Shown here piece by piece: positions 17,065-25,452 of a stretch of 64,000 nucleotides of DNA. The notes beneath the pieces were generated by a model that was not told where the DNA came from, ran no database searches, and was given only the letters and a program-made list of their open reading frames with translations. A program made the translations under genes and the position numbers. How positions within the stretch are numbered: the first letter of the stretch is position 1; every line of letters begins with the position of its first letter. Source of the DNA: Pararhodobacter oceanensis. Its GTDB lineage: Bacteria > Pseudomonadota > Alphaproteobacteria > Rhodobacterales > Rhodobacteraceae. The stretch is from positions 124,001 through 188,000 of the forward strand of contig NZ_QDKM01000005.1 in the NCBI RefSeq assembly GCF_003076755.1, in the 5' to 3' direction.

Positions 17065-18234
17065 ATGCGCGTCTTTATTTTTGCTCTCTTAATAAGTGTT
17101 TCCGCTTGTGCGGTTCGTGAACAGGTTGATTTCGTTGAGCATCCCGCGCCGGGCGCGGTGTTGTGGCCGGTTCTGGTTGCCACCACCCGCGCGCCGGATC
17201 CGAATCAGCCGGTGCCGGGCTGGGAGCGCCGCGCACAGGTCAGCTTTGGCAGCTTCACCACGTCGATCCCGCCCGACCGTGAACTCGGCGAAATTCCGCG
17301 CCCGCGTGACCGCTCTGCGGCGGACCCCACACGGCATTTCATGCTGGCGGATGCGCAGATGTTGGATGGCGCCGCCTTCGAAACGGCGGTGCGCGCCGCT
17401 CTGGCCCGTGAGCCCGTGGGCGAGCGTGAGGCGGTGATCTATGTGCACGGGTTCAACAACACCTTTATCGAGGGGCTCTACCGCACCGCGCAACTGGATT
17501 ACGACCTGCGGGTGCCGGGCGCGTCGCTGCATTATTCATGGCCCTCGCTGGGCTCGCCGCTGGCCTATGCGCATGACCGCGACAGCGCGCTGTTTGCCCG
17601 CGACGGGCTGGTCGAGATGCTGCGCCGGGTGCAGGCGGCAAGGCCGCAGCGGATCATCCTGATCGCGCATTCGATGGGTGCGCATCTGTTGATGGAGGCA
17701 ATGCGGCAACTGGCGCTGACCAATGATCCGGCACTGCGGGCGATTGGCGGCGTGTTCCTGCTGTCGCCTGATATCGACGTCTCAGTGTTCCGCCAGCAGG
17801 TGGCGGCGATCGGGCCATTGCCGGACCCCTTTGTCATCGTCACCTCGCAGCGTGACCGCGTGTTGACCCTCTCGGCACGGCTCAGCGGCGAGACCGCGCG
17901 GCTGGGCAATCTACCCGACGCCACCCCGCTGAACGGTTTGGGTGTAACGCTGCTGGATGTCAGCGCCTTTTCGCAGGGGGCGGGGCATTTCACCGTGGCC
18001 TCCTCACCGGCTTTGATCGGGCTGTTGGATCAGATGCAGATGCTCAATTCCGCGCTCGCCGACGGCACCTCGGCCAGTCTGCCGCTGTTGCCGGCGACGA
18101 TCCTGACCCTGCAAAACACCACGCAGGTGGTGCTGCAGCCGCTGACCGAGACCGGATCGCGGCGCACGCGGCCATGGTGGCTGCGCCGGATGAGCGGTGG
18201 GGTAAGCGCCGAGGCGGCAACCCCGCGCCGCTGA
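17065..18234 (+). CDS. Alpha/beta hydrolase lipoprotein (DUF900 family)
   Basis: A 389-residue envelope protein. The signal ISVSAC makes Cys15 the lipidation site. The hydrolase core has an oxyanion strand VIYVHGFNNTF and the nucleophile elbow LIAHSMGAHLL with Ser203, which matches the DUF900 branch (HSMG rather than GxSxG). The N-terminal stretch VLVATTRAPDP is shared by this family. The substrate is unknown; an esterase or lipase activity is likely. The gene is divergent from ilvA and convergent with the Smr gene (16-base gap). Confidence 0.82.
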   Translation: MRVFIFALLISVSACAVREQVDFVEHPAPGAVLWPVLVATTRAPDPNQPVPGWERRAQVSFGSFTTSIPPDRELGEIPRPRDRSAADPTRHFMLADAQMLDGAAFETAVRAALAREPVGEREAVIYVHGFNNTFIEGLYRTAQLDYDLRVPGASLHYSWPSLGSPLAYAHDRDSALFARDGLVEMLRRVQAARPQRIILIAHSMGAHLLMEAMRQLALTNDPALRAIGGVFLLSPDIDVSVFRQQVAAIGPLPDPFVIVTSQRDRVLTLSARLSGETARLGNLPDATPLNGLGVTLLDVSAFSQGAGHFTVASSPALIGLLDQMQMLNSALADGTSASLPLLPATILTLQNTTQVVLQPLTETGSRRTRPWWLRRMSGGVSAEAATPRR

Positions 18235-18250
18235 CGCCCCCCGACTCAGC

Positions 18251-18904
18251 TTAGCGGCGTTTGCGCAGATAGACGTAATAGGCGCCCGCGCCGCCGTGTT
18301 TTTGATGTGATTCGCGCAATTCCTGCACCAGCGGCCCCAAGGGCGCGGCGCGCAGCCATTGCGGCACCTCATGCTTCAGCACACCGGCGCGCACCGGCAT
18401 CGGCGCCACGTAATCCGGCGCTTTCTTGCGGCCCTTGCCGGTGATCACCAGCACCAGCCGCAAGCCGCGCGCCTGTGACGAGAGGATAAAGCCGATCAGC
18501 GCCTGATGCGCCTGCGCGACGGTCATCCCGTGCAGGTCAATCCGCGCCTCGGGCAGCAGTTTGCCGCGCATCATGTGCTTGTGCAGCTTGCGCTCCATCG
18601 CCACCGGCGCGCGGGCCAATTGCCGTGCGACCGGCTCGGCGAGATCCAGATTGATCCGCGGGTGCGCGGGGTGGGCGGTGGCTTGTTTCGCCACTTGTTT
18701 AGCCGAGCGCGGCGGCATCGCAGCGGGGATTTGCTGGGACATAGATGCAGGGGTGAAACTCGCCGCGGGCTCCGGCGCCTGCGGGTCCGGCAGCGGGGCT
18801 TTGCGCCGGTCCGGCTTGGGCGAGGGCATTGGCTGCAGCGGGGTGGTGCTGCGCGCCACCCGCTGCCAAAGCTCTTTGTCGTCGTCGGTCAAGCGACGGG
18901 GCAT
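18251..18904 (-). CDS. Smr-domain protein
   Basis: A 217-residue protein with a Pro/Ala-rich N-terminal half and a C-terminal Smr (small MutS-related) domain. The domain shows ARIDLHGMTVAQAHQALIGF and LVLVITGKGRKK, the two conserved blocks. Smr domains are often nucleases acting on branched DNA or on mRNA in stalled-ribosome rescue; this one lacks the MutS ATPase. The gene follows the Tim44-like gene by 75 bases on the same strand. Confidence 0.85.
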   Translation of the reverse strand: MPRRLTDDDKELWQRVARSTTPLQPMPSPKPDRRKAPLPDPQAPEPAASFTPASMSQQIPAAMPPRSAKQVAKQATAHPAHPRINLDLAEPVARQLARAPVAMERKLHKHMMRGKLLPEARIDLHGMTVAQAHQALIGFILSSQARGLRLVLVITGKGRKKAPDYVAPMPVRAGVLKHEVPQWLRAAPLGPLVQELRESHQKHGGAGAYYVYLRKRR

Positions 18905-18979
18905 TGGCGCTCCCTCCTTGCGTCTACGCCCGCGCTGGGGACCTGTGTGCGACCGGTTCTAGCGGCGGCTCAGGCGCGC

Positions 18980-19639
18980 TCAGCCGCCGGTGGCCACCAG
19001 CCGCCAGTTCGGGTTGTCCGAACCGGTGACACGGGCAAAGGTCCAGACGTCGCGCTGTTGCTTGATCGCATTGGCGTCGCCCTCGACCACCTCGCCCTCG
19101 GCATTGCGCACCACCGAGGTCAGTTCGCCGACGAAACGCACGGTGATCTCGGCCTCTTTGCTGGCGGGGTCGAATCGCGCCTTATTCAGCGCCAATTCGC
19201 GCAGCCCGACGAAATGCGCCTCGACGCTCAGCCCCTCGCGCTCGCGCAGTTGCACAACCTCGTCAAAGCTCTCGAAGACATCGCGCGACAGCAGCGGCAC
19301 CAGATCGTCCAGCTCGCCGTTCTCGAAGCCCATCAGGATCATCTCATAGGCACCGCGCGCGCCGCCGAGAAACTCGGTGACATTGAACGAGGGTTCGGCG
19401 CGTTTGATCTCGGCCAGCGCTTTGGCCGAGTCCGAATTGGCCGGCACATGGTCGGTGATATCGTGGTCTTCGCCGCCCTCGATCACCTCGAACCCTTGCC
19501 GCGCGGCTGTGGCCGGATCAATCACCGGCTCGGGCGGGCGTTCATAGCCGTCCCGCGTGCCAAGCGCGCTTCTGAGCTTCATAATCAGGAAGACCGCGAT
19601 GCCGGCCAAAACGAGAAGTTGTATCACGGCAGAGTCCAT
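18980..19639 (-). CDS. Tim44-like domain membrane protein
   Basis: A 219-residue protein with one N-terminal membrane helix (VIQLLVLAGIAVFLIM), a charged linker, and a Tim44-like domain (FLGGARGAYEMILMGFENGE, LLSRDVFESF, ITVRFVGEL). In mitochondria Tim44 tethers the import motor; in alphaproteobacteria the homologue is an inner-membrane protein of less clear role. ATG 19639 has GAGGA five bases upstream. It is divergent from fxsA, with secB close by. Confidence 0.87.
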   Translation of the reverse strand: MDSAVIQLLVLAGIAVFLIMKLRSALGTRDGYERPPEPVIDPATAARQGFEVIEGGEDHDITDHVPANSDSAKALAEIKRAEPSFNVTEFLGGARGAYEMILMGFENGELDDLVPLLSRDVFESFDEVVQLREREGLSVEAHFVGLRELALNKARFDPASKEAEITVRFVGELTSVVRNAEGEVVEGDANAIKQQRDVWTFARVTGSDNPNWRLVATGG

Positions 19640-19740
19640 GTTGTCCTCGGGGAAATCTGGGCTTGGTTTTAAGCGTTCATCGCTTATGTAGGGTGGACGA
19701 CGCCGCAAGTCTACCACGTCACCGCCGAGGAATCGCCCAC

Positions 19741-20202
19741 GTGCCCGTTCTATTACTCTTTGTTGCCCTGCCATTGATCGAGATTGCCCTGTTTATCGCA
19801 ATCGGGTCTGAAATCGGTGTGTTCACCACGCTGTTACTGATTGTTCTGGGCGCCGCCGTCGGGGTGACGATCCTGCGCGGCCAGCATGCACGCGCCTTGG
19901 GGCTGATGCAGGGCGGGCTGCGGATCGAGCCGGGGGCGTTTCTGGCGCAGGGCGCGTTTCGGGTGCTCGCCGGTCTGTTCCTGATCCTGCCGGGGTTTCT
20001 GACCGATAGTCTGGGGCTTTTGCTGCTGGTGCCGCCGCTGCAGCGTGCCTTGATGCGCGCGGTCGCCGCCCGCACCACTGTGCACAGCAGCCACCATGCG
20101 CGGCGCGATGATATTATCGAGGGCGATTTCGAGGTTCGCGACGGCCCACGCGACCCTCTGGAACCCGACCGCCGGATTGATGACCCGCGTAGGCCCCGAT
20201 AG
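19741..20202 (+). CDS. fxsA: FxsA family membrane protein
   Basis: A 153-residue membrane protein of the FxsA (suppressor of F exclusion of phage T7) family. Hydrophobic segments near residues 1-20, 25-45 and 75-100 and the block GAFLAQGAFRVLAGLFLILP then GFLTDSLGLLLLVPPLQ identify it. The C-terminus is charged (DDIIEGDFEVRDGPRD). It starts at GTG 19741 with GAGGA about nine bases upstream. Divergent from the Tim44-like gene and upstream of secB; the role in a non-phage context is unknown. Confidence 0.88.
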   Translation: MPVLLLFVALPLIEIALFIAIGSEIGVFTTLLLIVLGAAVGVTILRGQHARALGLMQGGLRIEPGAFLAQGAFRVLAGLFLILPGFLTDSLGLLLLVPPLQRALMRAVAARTTVHSSHHARRDDIIEGDFEVRDGPRDPLEPDRRIDDPRRPR

Positions 20203-20299
20203 TTGGCCCCGACAGTAGGACCGCTTAACCACGCAGGCCCCGATCACCGTCACGGTGGTAAGCTGGCCATGATCGTTGGGTCGCTGTTCCGCGCAGGCA

Positions 20300-20328
20300 T
20301 TGAGCGCATTTAAAGCACCTGCTAGAAC
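20300..20328 (+). promoter_or_regulatory. Predicted sigma-70 type promoter of secB
   Basis: TTGAGC and TAGAAC are separated by 17 bases, about 33 bases before the secB start codon. Matched by eye to the consensus only. Confidence 0.5.
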
Positions 20329-20360
20329 GCCCCAACAGTTTTTGACATCAGGAGAGTTTC

Positions 20361-20894
20361 ATGGCCGAGAATGGCAACGGTGCAGCACCGCAAAATGGTG
20401 CGCAGCCCGCCGCTGCAGGCGCAGCGCCGCAGGTAAAGTTTCAGGTTTTGGCGCAATTTGTGCGCGATCTGTCGTTTGAAAACGCCGTGGTGCGTGGCGA
20501 CGGCAAAATCCCTGCCGGCCAGCCGGACATTCAGGTTCAGGTCAGCCTCGACGCGAAAAAGAAAGAGGGTGCGGACAATCACTTTGAGGTGATCAGCAAA
20601 TACCGCATCGAATCCAAGGTCAAAGAGACCGGCGCGACGCTGTATCTGGTCGAGCTGGAGTATGGCGCGATTTTCCTGATCGACGGTGTGCCCGAGGACC
20701 AGATGCATCCGTTCTTGCTGATCGAATGCCCGCGCATTGTGTTCCCTTTCGCGCGCCGGATCATCTCGGATGTGACCCGCGACGGTGGCTTCCCGCCGCT
20801 GAACCTCGATATGATCGACTTCATGCAGATGTATCGCCAGCAGCTTGCCGCCCGTCAGGCGCAGCAGGGCCAAGGCGACGCGCCCGCCTCCTGA
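20361..20894 (+). CDS. secB: Protein-export chaperone SecB
   Basis: SecB is a tetrameric cytoplasmic chaperone that keeps preproteins unfolded and passes them to SecA. The 177-residue protein has a low-complexity Ala/Gly/Gln N-terminus (residues 1-22). The SecB fold follows: FQVLAQFVRDLSFENA, the aromatic-hydrophobic strands FEVISKYRIESK and LYLVELEYGAIF, CPRIVFPFARRIISD, and GGFPPLNLDMIDFMQMYRQQ. AGGAG precedes the ATG. It has its own promoter and terminator. Confidence 0.96.
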   Translation: MAENGNGAAPQNGAQPAAAGAAPQVKFQVLAQFVRDLSFENAVVRGDGKIPAGQPDIQVQVSLDAKKKEGADNHFEVISKYRIESKVKETGATLYLVELEYGAIFLIDGVPEDQMHPFLLIECPRIVFPFARRIISDVTRDGGFPPLNLDMIDFMQMYRQQLAARQAQQGQGDAPAS

Positions 20895-20913
20895 GCGCGG
20901 CGGCATCACGGAT

Positions 20914-20947
20914 ACGGCCGGGCCTTCGGGTCCGGCCGTTTGTGTTT
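20914..20947 (+). terminator. Rho-independent terminator after secB
   Basis: An eight-base GC-rich stem (ACGGCCGG with CCGGCCGT) is followed by TTTGTGTTT, 20 bases after the secB stop. Confidence 0.82.
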
Positions 20948-21054
20948 ACGGGGCCGGGAATGCGGGAAAATGGCGGCGGTTTGCGGATCGAAAGCGTTTG
21001 TTAACATCCTGATGCGATGCTGCAGGGGCCCGTGTCTTGTATTGGAAGGTCGCT

Positions 21055-21798
21055 GTGTCACAAACCCTCTCGTCGCCCCCACCCTCGGCTGCCCTGTCGC
21101 GGCGCAAGCTCCGGCTTGACCGGCAGGCGCGCGTGGGTCTGTTACGCAACCCCAATCAACCGCCGAAACCACCGCCGCGGCGCGCCTCGCTGATGGGCAA
21201 ATGGCTGAACCTGCGCTCGTCGCGCCGTGACCAGCGGGCGGCAGCAGGGCCCAAGGCGCCGCCTCCTGCGGCACTGGATGAGACGGCATATTTTGCCACC
21301 CACCCGCTTGTCGACGAGGGTCCGCCAAGGCGCGCGGAGGTGTCCGACATGCCGCGCGCAGCGGAACTGCCTGAGGTTGGTGACCCCGTGTCCCCGCAGG
21401 CAGAGGCCGCGGTTGAGGGGTCCGAGACGCTGTCGCTGGATATCGAAAAATTGATGGCCTCGGTGGAGGATCTGGGCAGCGCCCCGCCGCCGCGCAGTGC
21501 TTATGGTTCGGATATGCGCCCCGATATGGCGCCACAGCGCGGCAGTTCCGAGCGGGCGCAGGGCAAGCCGTCAATCCTGAGCGCCGCCGCATGGATCGAC
21601 GATGAGGATGAGCTGACCCCGCCCGAACCGGCGCTGCGCTCCGAGCCTATGACAGACCCCGCCGCCGCCCGTAACGCGCAGGCCTCCGGCCTCTCGGCAC
21701 CCTCGCGGCTGTTGCAAACGCTGTTCCGGCTGGGCGTGTTAACGGTGTTTTTGCTCGGCGGCTGTCTGGTCGGCCTCTGGGTGCTGTTGCTGTTCTAA
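21055..21798 (+). CDS. Proline-rich protein with one C-terminal membrane helix, unknown function
   Basis: I do not recognise this 247-residue protein. It has a basic, proline-rich N-terminal third (PPKPPPRRASLMGKW), an acidic middle with SLDIEKLMASVEDLG, and one hydrophobic segment at the extreme C-terminus (LGVLTVFLLGGCLVGLWVLL). It looks like a tail-anchored cytoplasmic protein. GTG 21055 has GGAAGG about six bases upstream; a TTG at 21037 is the alternative. It lies between secB and an HD hydrolase gene. The reading frame and third-position GC fit a real gene. Confidence 0.6.
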   Translation: MSQTLSSPPPSAALSRRKLRLDRQARVGLLRNPNQPPKPPPRRASLMGKWLNLRSSRRDQRAAAGPKAPPPAALDETAYFATHPLVDEGPPRRAEVSDMPRAAELPEVGDPVSPQAEAAVEGSETLSLDIEKLMASVEDLGSAPPPRSAYGSDMRPDMAPQRGSSERAQGKPSILSAAAWIDDEDELTPPEPALRSEPMTDPAAARNAQASGLSAPSRLLQTLFRLGVLTVFLLGGCLVGLWVLLLF

Positions 21799-21998
21799 CG
21801 CCGCCCGCGTGGCATGACGTCTTCCCCACCAAGTGGCGAATTCACGTCATTGCGATCTATTCTGACGCCGCGGCATAGCGGTAAGCGGTGGGCATTCGCG
21901 CCTGAGCACTACGGCGTGACGCCCGTCACGCGGCTTTACCCCCATGGTCGCTTCGGGGTATCAGCGCTCTCTGACGCTGGCTTTTCCTTGGTGACCGC

Positions 21999-22625
21999 AT
22001 GAAACAGCCCCGAAAACCCTCAGGCAAACAACCGCGCGCTTGGCAACGGATGCTTTCGGGCCGCCGGCTTGATCTGCTGGACCCGACGCCGGTGGATATC
22101 GAGCTTGAGGATATCGCCCACGGGTTGGCCTTTGTCGCGCGCTGGAACGGGCAGACCACCGGCGACTGGCCCTATTCGGTGGCCGAACATTCGCTATTGG
22201 TCGAGGATCTGTTTACCCGCGCGGACCCTGCCGCCTCGCCGCGCTGGCGGCTGGCGGCGCTGCTGCATGATGCGCCGGAATATGTGATCGGCGATATGAT
22301 CTCGCCGGTCAAAGCCGCGGTCGGGCCGGATTACGAGGCTTTGGACCAGCGGCTGACCAGCGCGATCCACATCCGGTTTGGCCTGCCCGCCGCGCTGCCG
22401 AAGGTGATCAAGGCACGAATCAAGCGCGCCGATACAATCAGCGCCTGGCTCGAGGCCACGCAGATCGCCGGTTTCACCGCGACCGAGGCGAATGCGATTT
22501 TCGGCAAACCGCCGGTGTTCGCGAATAGCCTGACCATCCACCCGCGCCCGCCGGTGCAGGTGCGCGCGGATTTCATCGCCCGTCATCATGCGTTGATCAA
22601 AGAGATCGACGCGGAGGGGCTCTAA
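21999..22625 (+). CDS. HD-domain phosphohydrolase (YfbR-like)
   Basis: A 208-residue HD-superfamily metal-dependent phosphohydrolase. The metal ligands are visible in YSVAEHSLLVEDL and LAALLHDAPEYVIGDMISP. The second motif is the one shared with YfbR-type 5'-deoxynucleotidases. FLTNHPRP-like sequence (LTIHPRPPVQVRADF) closes the protein. The likely substrate is a deoxynucleoside monophosphate, but that is inferred. It is followed by a family A intergenic repeat and then the convergent ubiG gene. Confidence 0.82.
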   Translation: MKQPRKPSGKQPRAWQRMLSGRRLDLLDPTPVDIELEDIAHGLAFVARWNGQTTGDWPYSVAEHSLLVEDLFTRADPAASPRWRLAALLHDAPEYVIGDMISPVKAAVGPDYEALDQRLTSAIHIRFGLPAALPKVIKARIKRADTISAWLEATQIAGFTATEANAIFGKPPVFANSLTIHPRPPVQVRADFIARHHALIKEIDAEGL

Positions 22626-22627
22626 GC

Positions 22628-22784
22628 GTTAAGGGACGCGCCCGACCCTGGGTGGGCGCGCGCAACCTCACCACAAAGCGCGGCACTTCAAAGCATTGAC
22701 GAAGCTCGAGCGGTGAATGCCATCGCCAGTGCGCCCTCCCGGGGGGAGGGTCGGGCGCGGCCCGTGGTGCCCACGGGCGAAACA
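22628..22784 (+). repeat. Family A intergenic repeat, copy 1 (subtype A)
   Basis: The left arm GCGCCCGACCCTGGGTGGGC, a variable centre containing CACTTCAAAGCA, the right arm GCGCCCTCCCGGGGGGAGGG and the last hairpin GCCCGTGG-TGC-CCACGGGC are all complete. The element fills the gap between the convergent HD hydrolase and ubiG genes. No coding frame is plausible in it. Confidence 0.9.
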
Positions 22785-22794
22785 GGGTTTGGGC

Positions 22795-23532
22795 TCAGCG
22801 CTTTACCGATGTCGTTACGTAATTCACCGAGAGATCCCGTGCGGAGAGCGACCAGCTCCAGCCCAGCGGGTTGAACACCATGCCCTTGCGGTCCACCGGC
22901 TCCAGCCCCGCGTTGCGCAGCAGCTCGTATAATTCATCCGGCGTGATGAATTTCGCCCAGTCATGGGTCCCGCGCGGCAGCCAGCGCATCACCAGTTCCG
23001 CGCCGACAATCGCCATGGCAAAGCTCTTCGGATTGCGGTTGATCGTCGAACAGACCATCAGCCCGCCCGCCCGCAACAGATCATGGCAGGCGCTCAGAAA
23101 GGCCAAGGGATCGGCGACATGCTCGACCACCTCCATATTCAGCACCACGTCGAATTGCTCACCAGCAGCGGCCAGATCCTCGGCACTGGTGTGGCGATAA
23201 TCAATCTGCAACCCCGATTGCTGCGCATGCAACTGCGCCACCGGAATATTCCCCGCCGCCGCATCCGCGCCCATAACCTCGGCCCCCAGCCGCGCCATCG
23301 GTTCCGCCAGCAGCCCGCCACCGCAACCGATATCCAACAGCCGCAACCCTTTGAACGGCAGGGGTTCGCTGAGGTCGCGGCCAAACTCGGCGGCAATCTG
23401 CGCGGTGATATAATCCAGCCGACAAGGGTTGAGCATATGCAGCGGTTTGAACTTGCCATGCGGGTCCCACCATTCCGCGGCCATGGCCTCGAATTTGGCA
23501 ACTTCGGCGGGGTCGATGGTGGTGGTGGTCAT
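22795..23532 (-). CDS. ubiG: Ubiquinone biosynthesis O-methyltransferase
   Basis: UbiG carries out both O-methylations of the ubiquinone ring at the membrane surface. The 245-residue protein begins with the family motif [20 protein letters not shown] and [12 protein letters not shown]. The SAM site is [20 protein letters not shown] and the second motif is [15 protein letters not shown]. The [18 protein letters not shown] and [10 protein letters not shown] segments are characteristic. The start ATG 23532 is 75 bases from the divergent proline iminopeptidase gene. Confidence 0.95.
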   Translation of the reverse strand: MTTTTIDPAEVAKFEAMAAEWWDPHGKFKPLHMLNPCRLDYITAQIAAEFGRDLSEPLPFKGLRLLDIGCGGGLLAEPMARLGAEVMGADAAAGNIPVAQLHAQQSGLQIDYRHTSAEDLAAAGEQFDVVLNMEVVEHVADPLAFLSACHDLLRAGGLMVCSTINRNPKSFAMAIVGAELVMRWLPRGTHDWAKFITPDELYELLRNAGLEPVDRKGMVFNPLGWSWSLSARDLSVNYVTTSVKR

Positions 23533-23607
23533 TCTGCGCTCTCCGGCTTGCGTTTTGTGCCGCGATCCCATCGTATAGGTGGCACGGCCCGTTATATAGA
23601 CCGAGAT

Positions 23608-24588
23608 ATGGATAAGTCCCACGAGCAAAAGCGCGCAACCGCGTATCTTTACCCCGCCACCGAGCCCTTTGACCGGCGGATGTTGGAGGTCGGCGACGGC
23701 CACAGCCTCTATGTCGAGCAATGCGGCAACCCCCAGGGCGTGCCGGTGGTGGTGTTGCATGGCGGGCCGGGCGGTGGCTCCAGCCCGATGATGCGGCGGT
23801 TTTTCGACCCCGCCTATTACCGCGTGATCCTGTTTGACCAGCGCGGCTGCGGGCGCTCCAAGCCCCATGCCAGTGTCGAGGGCAATACCACCCAGCATCT
23901 GATCAATGACATCGAACTGATTCGCGAGACCCTCGGCATCGAGCGCTGGCTCTGTTTCGGCGGCAGTTGGGGCGCGACTCTGGCGCTGGCCTATACCCAA
24001 GCCTATCCTGAGCGCGTCGCCTATCTGGTGTTGCGCGGGGTGTTTATGGGCACCCAAAGCGAGCTTGAGTGGTTCTATGGCGGCGGCGCGGGGCGGTTTT
24101 ATCCCGAGTTCTGGGCGCGGTTTGTCGATCCGATCCCCGAAGCCGAGCGCAATGATCTGATCGGCGCCTATCACCGGCGGCTGTTCTCGGATGTTTTCGC
24201 CGAAGAGGCGCGGTTTGCCAAACTCTGGTCGAATTGGGAGAACGCGCTGGCAACGGTGGAAACCCGCGGGCAATTCGACACGCCGGTGGATTACGCGCGG
24301 GCCTTTGCGCGGCTGGAAAACCATTATTTCATTAACAATTGCTTCTTTGAAGAGGACGGGCAGTTGATGGCGAACCTCTGGCGGATGAAAGACGTGCAGG
24401 GGGTGATCGTGCAGGGGCAATACGATATGATCTGCCCGCCGGTCACCGCCTGGAACCTACACCGCAAATGGGCCAGCAACACGCTGCGGATGGTGCCGAT
24501 GGCGGGGCATGCGCTGTCGGAACCGGGGATCACCGCCGAATTGGTGCGGGTGATGGACGGGCTGCGCGACCGTGCGCGTCGCAGTTGA
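23608..24588 (+). CDS. pip: Proline iminopeptidase
   Basis: A 326-residue alpha/beta hydrolase that removes N-terminal proline from peptides (family S33). It shows [33 protein letters not shown], the nucleophile elbow [11 protein letters not shown], the acid in [10 protein letters not shown] and the catalytic His in [10 protein letters not shown]. These blocks are specific to proline iminopeptidases rather than general hydrolases. It is divergent from ubiG, with 75 bases between the start codons. Confidence 0.95.
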   Translation: MDKSHEQKRATAYLYPATEPFDRRMLEVGDGHSLYVEQCGNPQGVPVVVLHGGPGGGSSPMMRRFFDPAYYRVILFDQRGCGRSKPHASVEGNTTQHLINDIELIRETLGIERWLCFGGSWGATLALAYTQAYPERVAYLVLRGVFMGTQSELEWFYGGGAGRFYPEFWARFVDPIPEAERNDLIGAYHRRLFSDVFAEEARFAKLWSNWENALATVETRGQFDTPVDYARAFARLENHYFINNCFFEEDGQLMANLWRMKDVQGVIVQGQYDMICPPVTAWNLHRKWASNTLRMVPMAGHALSEPGITAELVRVMDGLRDRARRS

Positions 24589-24679
24589 TCTGACGCCCGC
24601 CAGCGGTGGCACTCAGCCTGCGCCGCGGGTGAAATTGCGCAGAAACACCGCGCCCGTGAGTGACCTCGTGAAGTATCGC

Positions 24680-24708
24680 TTGAAGTTTGCGCGCGCGGGG
24701 CGTATATC
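24680..24708 (+). promoter_or_regulatory. Predicted promoter upstream of the rimP-nusA-infB operon
   Basis: TTGAAG and TATATC are separated by exactly 17 bases. A transcript begun here near 24715 would meet the hairpin terminator at 24765-24794 before reaching rimP. Confidence 0.55.
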
Positions 24709-24764
24709 GCCTTCAACAGCGGCGGCTGCGAGGTCCAAACTCGACGGCGCCACCGGACGCTTGC

Positions 24765-24794
24765 ACGGGCCGCTTGGCCCGTTTTTTTGTTTTT
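24765..24794 (+). terminator. Terminator or attenuator in the rimP leader
   Basis: A seven-base perfect stem (ACGGGCC with GGCCCGT, loop GCTT) is followed by seven T residues and then GTTTTT. It lies 176 bases after the pip stop and 53 bases before the rimP start, downstream of a predicted promoter. It can therefore end pip transcripts, attenuate rimP, or end a short RNA of about 75 bases. GGGCC at 24817-24821 could pair with GGCCC at 24776-24780 and open the hairpin. Confidence 0.75.
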
Positions 24795-24846
24795 GGCCCC
24801 AAGGTTTTTGACCCTCGGGCCTGTGGTATCACTTCTGGAGATCGCG

Positions 24847-25449
24847 ATGAGCGAGAGTGCAGAACCCAATGATCTGGTTGCCCGCACCGCCATTGACCGG
24901 CGGTTGGCAGCGATTGTGCGCCCTGCGGTCGAGGCCGAGGGCTTTGAACTGGTGCGCTTGCGGCTGATGGCCGGCAAGACCCGCACCCTGCAGATCATGG
25001 CCGACCGCGCCGGCGGCGGCATCGAGATTGACGATCTGGGCACGATCACCACGATGGTTTCGGCGGTGCTCGATGTCGATGATCCCTTGGAAGACGCCTA
25101 TGTGCTGGAAGTGTCGAGCCCCGGCATCGACCGCCCGCTGACACGGCTCAAGGATTTCGAGGATTGGTCGGGCTATGAGGCACGGATCGAGACCGAAGAA
25201 CTGATCGACGGCCGCCGCCGCTTTAAGGGTGCGCTGCAGGGTGTCGAGGGTAACGAAGTGCTGATCGAGATCGAAGATCACGGCACGCCGGTGACCATTG
25301 GCCTGCAATTCGACTGGCTGTCGGATGCCAAGCTGATCCTGACAGACGAGTTGATTGCCGAGACCTTGCGCAGCCGCAAAAGCACCGGCGATGTCAATGA
25401 ATCGGACTTTGACGATATCGAAACCGACACCGCTTCCGAGGAGGAGTGA
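24847..25449 (+). CDS. rimP: Ribosome maturation factor RimP
   Basis: RimP assists 30S subunit assembly. The 200-residue protein has the two-domain RimP layout: [20 protein letters not shown], then the signature [20 protein letters not shown], then an SH3-like C-terminal part ([20 protein letters not shown]). It ends with an acidic tail common in alphaproteobacteria. ATG 24847 has GGAG about eight bases before it. nusA follows after three bases, and the order rimP-nusA-ylxR-infB is the widely conserved operon. Confidence 0.95.
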   Translation: MSESAEPNDLVARTAIDRRLAAIVRPAVEAEGFELVRLRLMAGKTRTLQIMADRAGGGIEIDDLGTITTMVSAVLDVDDPLEDAYVLEVSSPGIDRPLTRLKDFEDWSGYEARIETEELIDGRRRFKGALQGVEGNEVLIEIEDHGTPVTIGLQFDWLSDAKLILTDELIAETLRSRKSTGDVNESDFDDIETDTASEEE

Positions 25450-25452
25450 TCT

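Noticed and set aside
21814-22002. 62-codon frame between the membrane protein and HD hydrolase genes
   Set aside because: Although its stop overlaps the HD gene start, the product has no recognisable feature and its base use differs from the neighbours. It is more likely leader sequence.
22628-22784. Family A repeats as insertion sequences
   Set aside because: No transposase frame exists in any copy and no target-site duplication is evident. At most they are non-autonomous elements.
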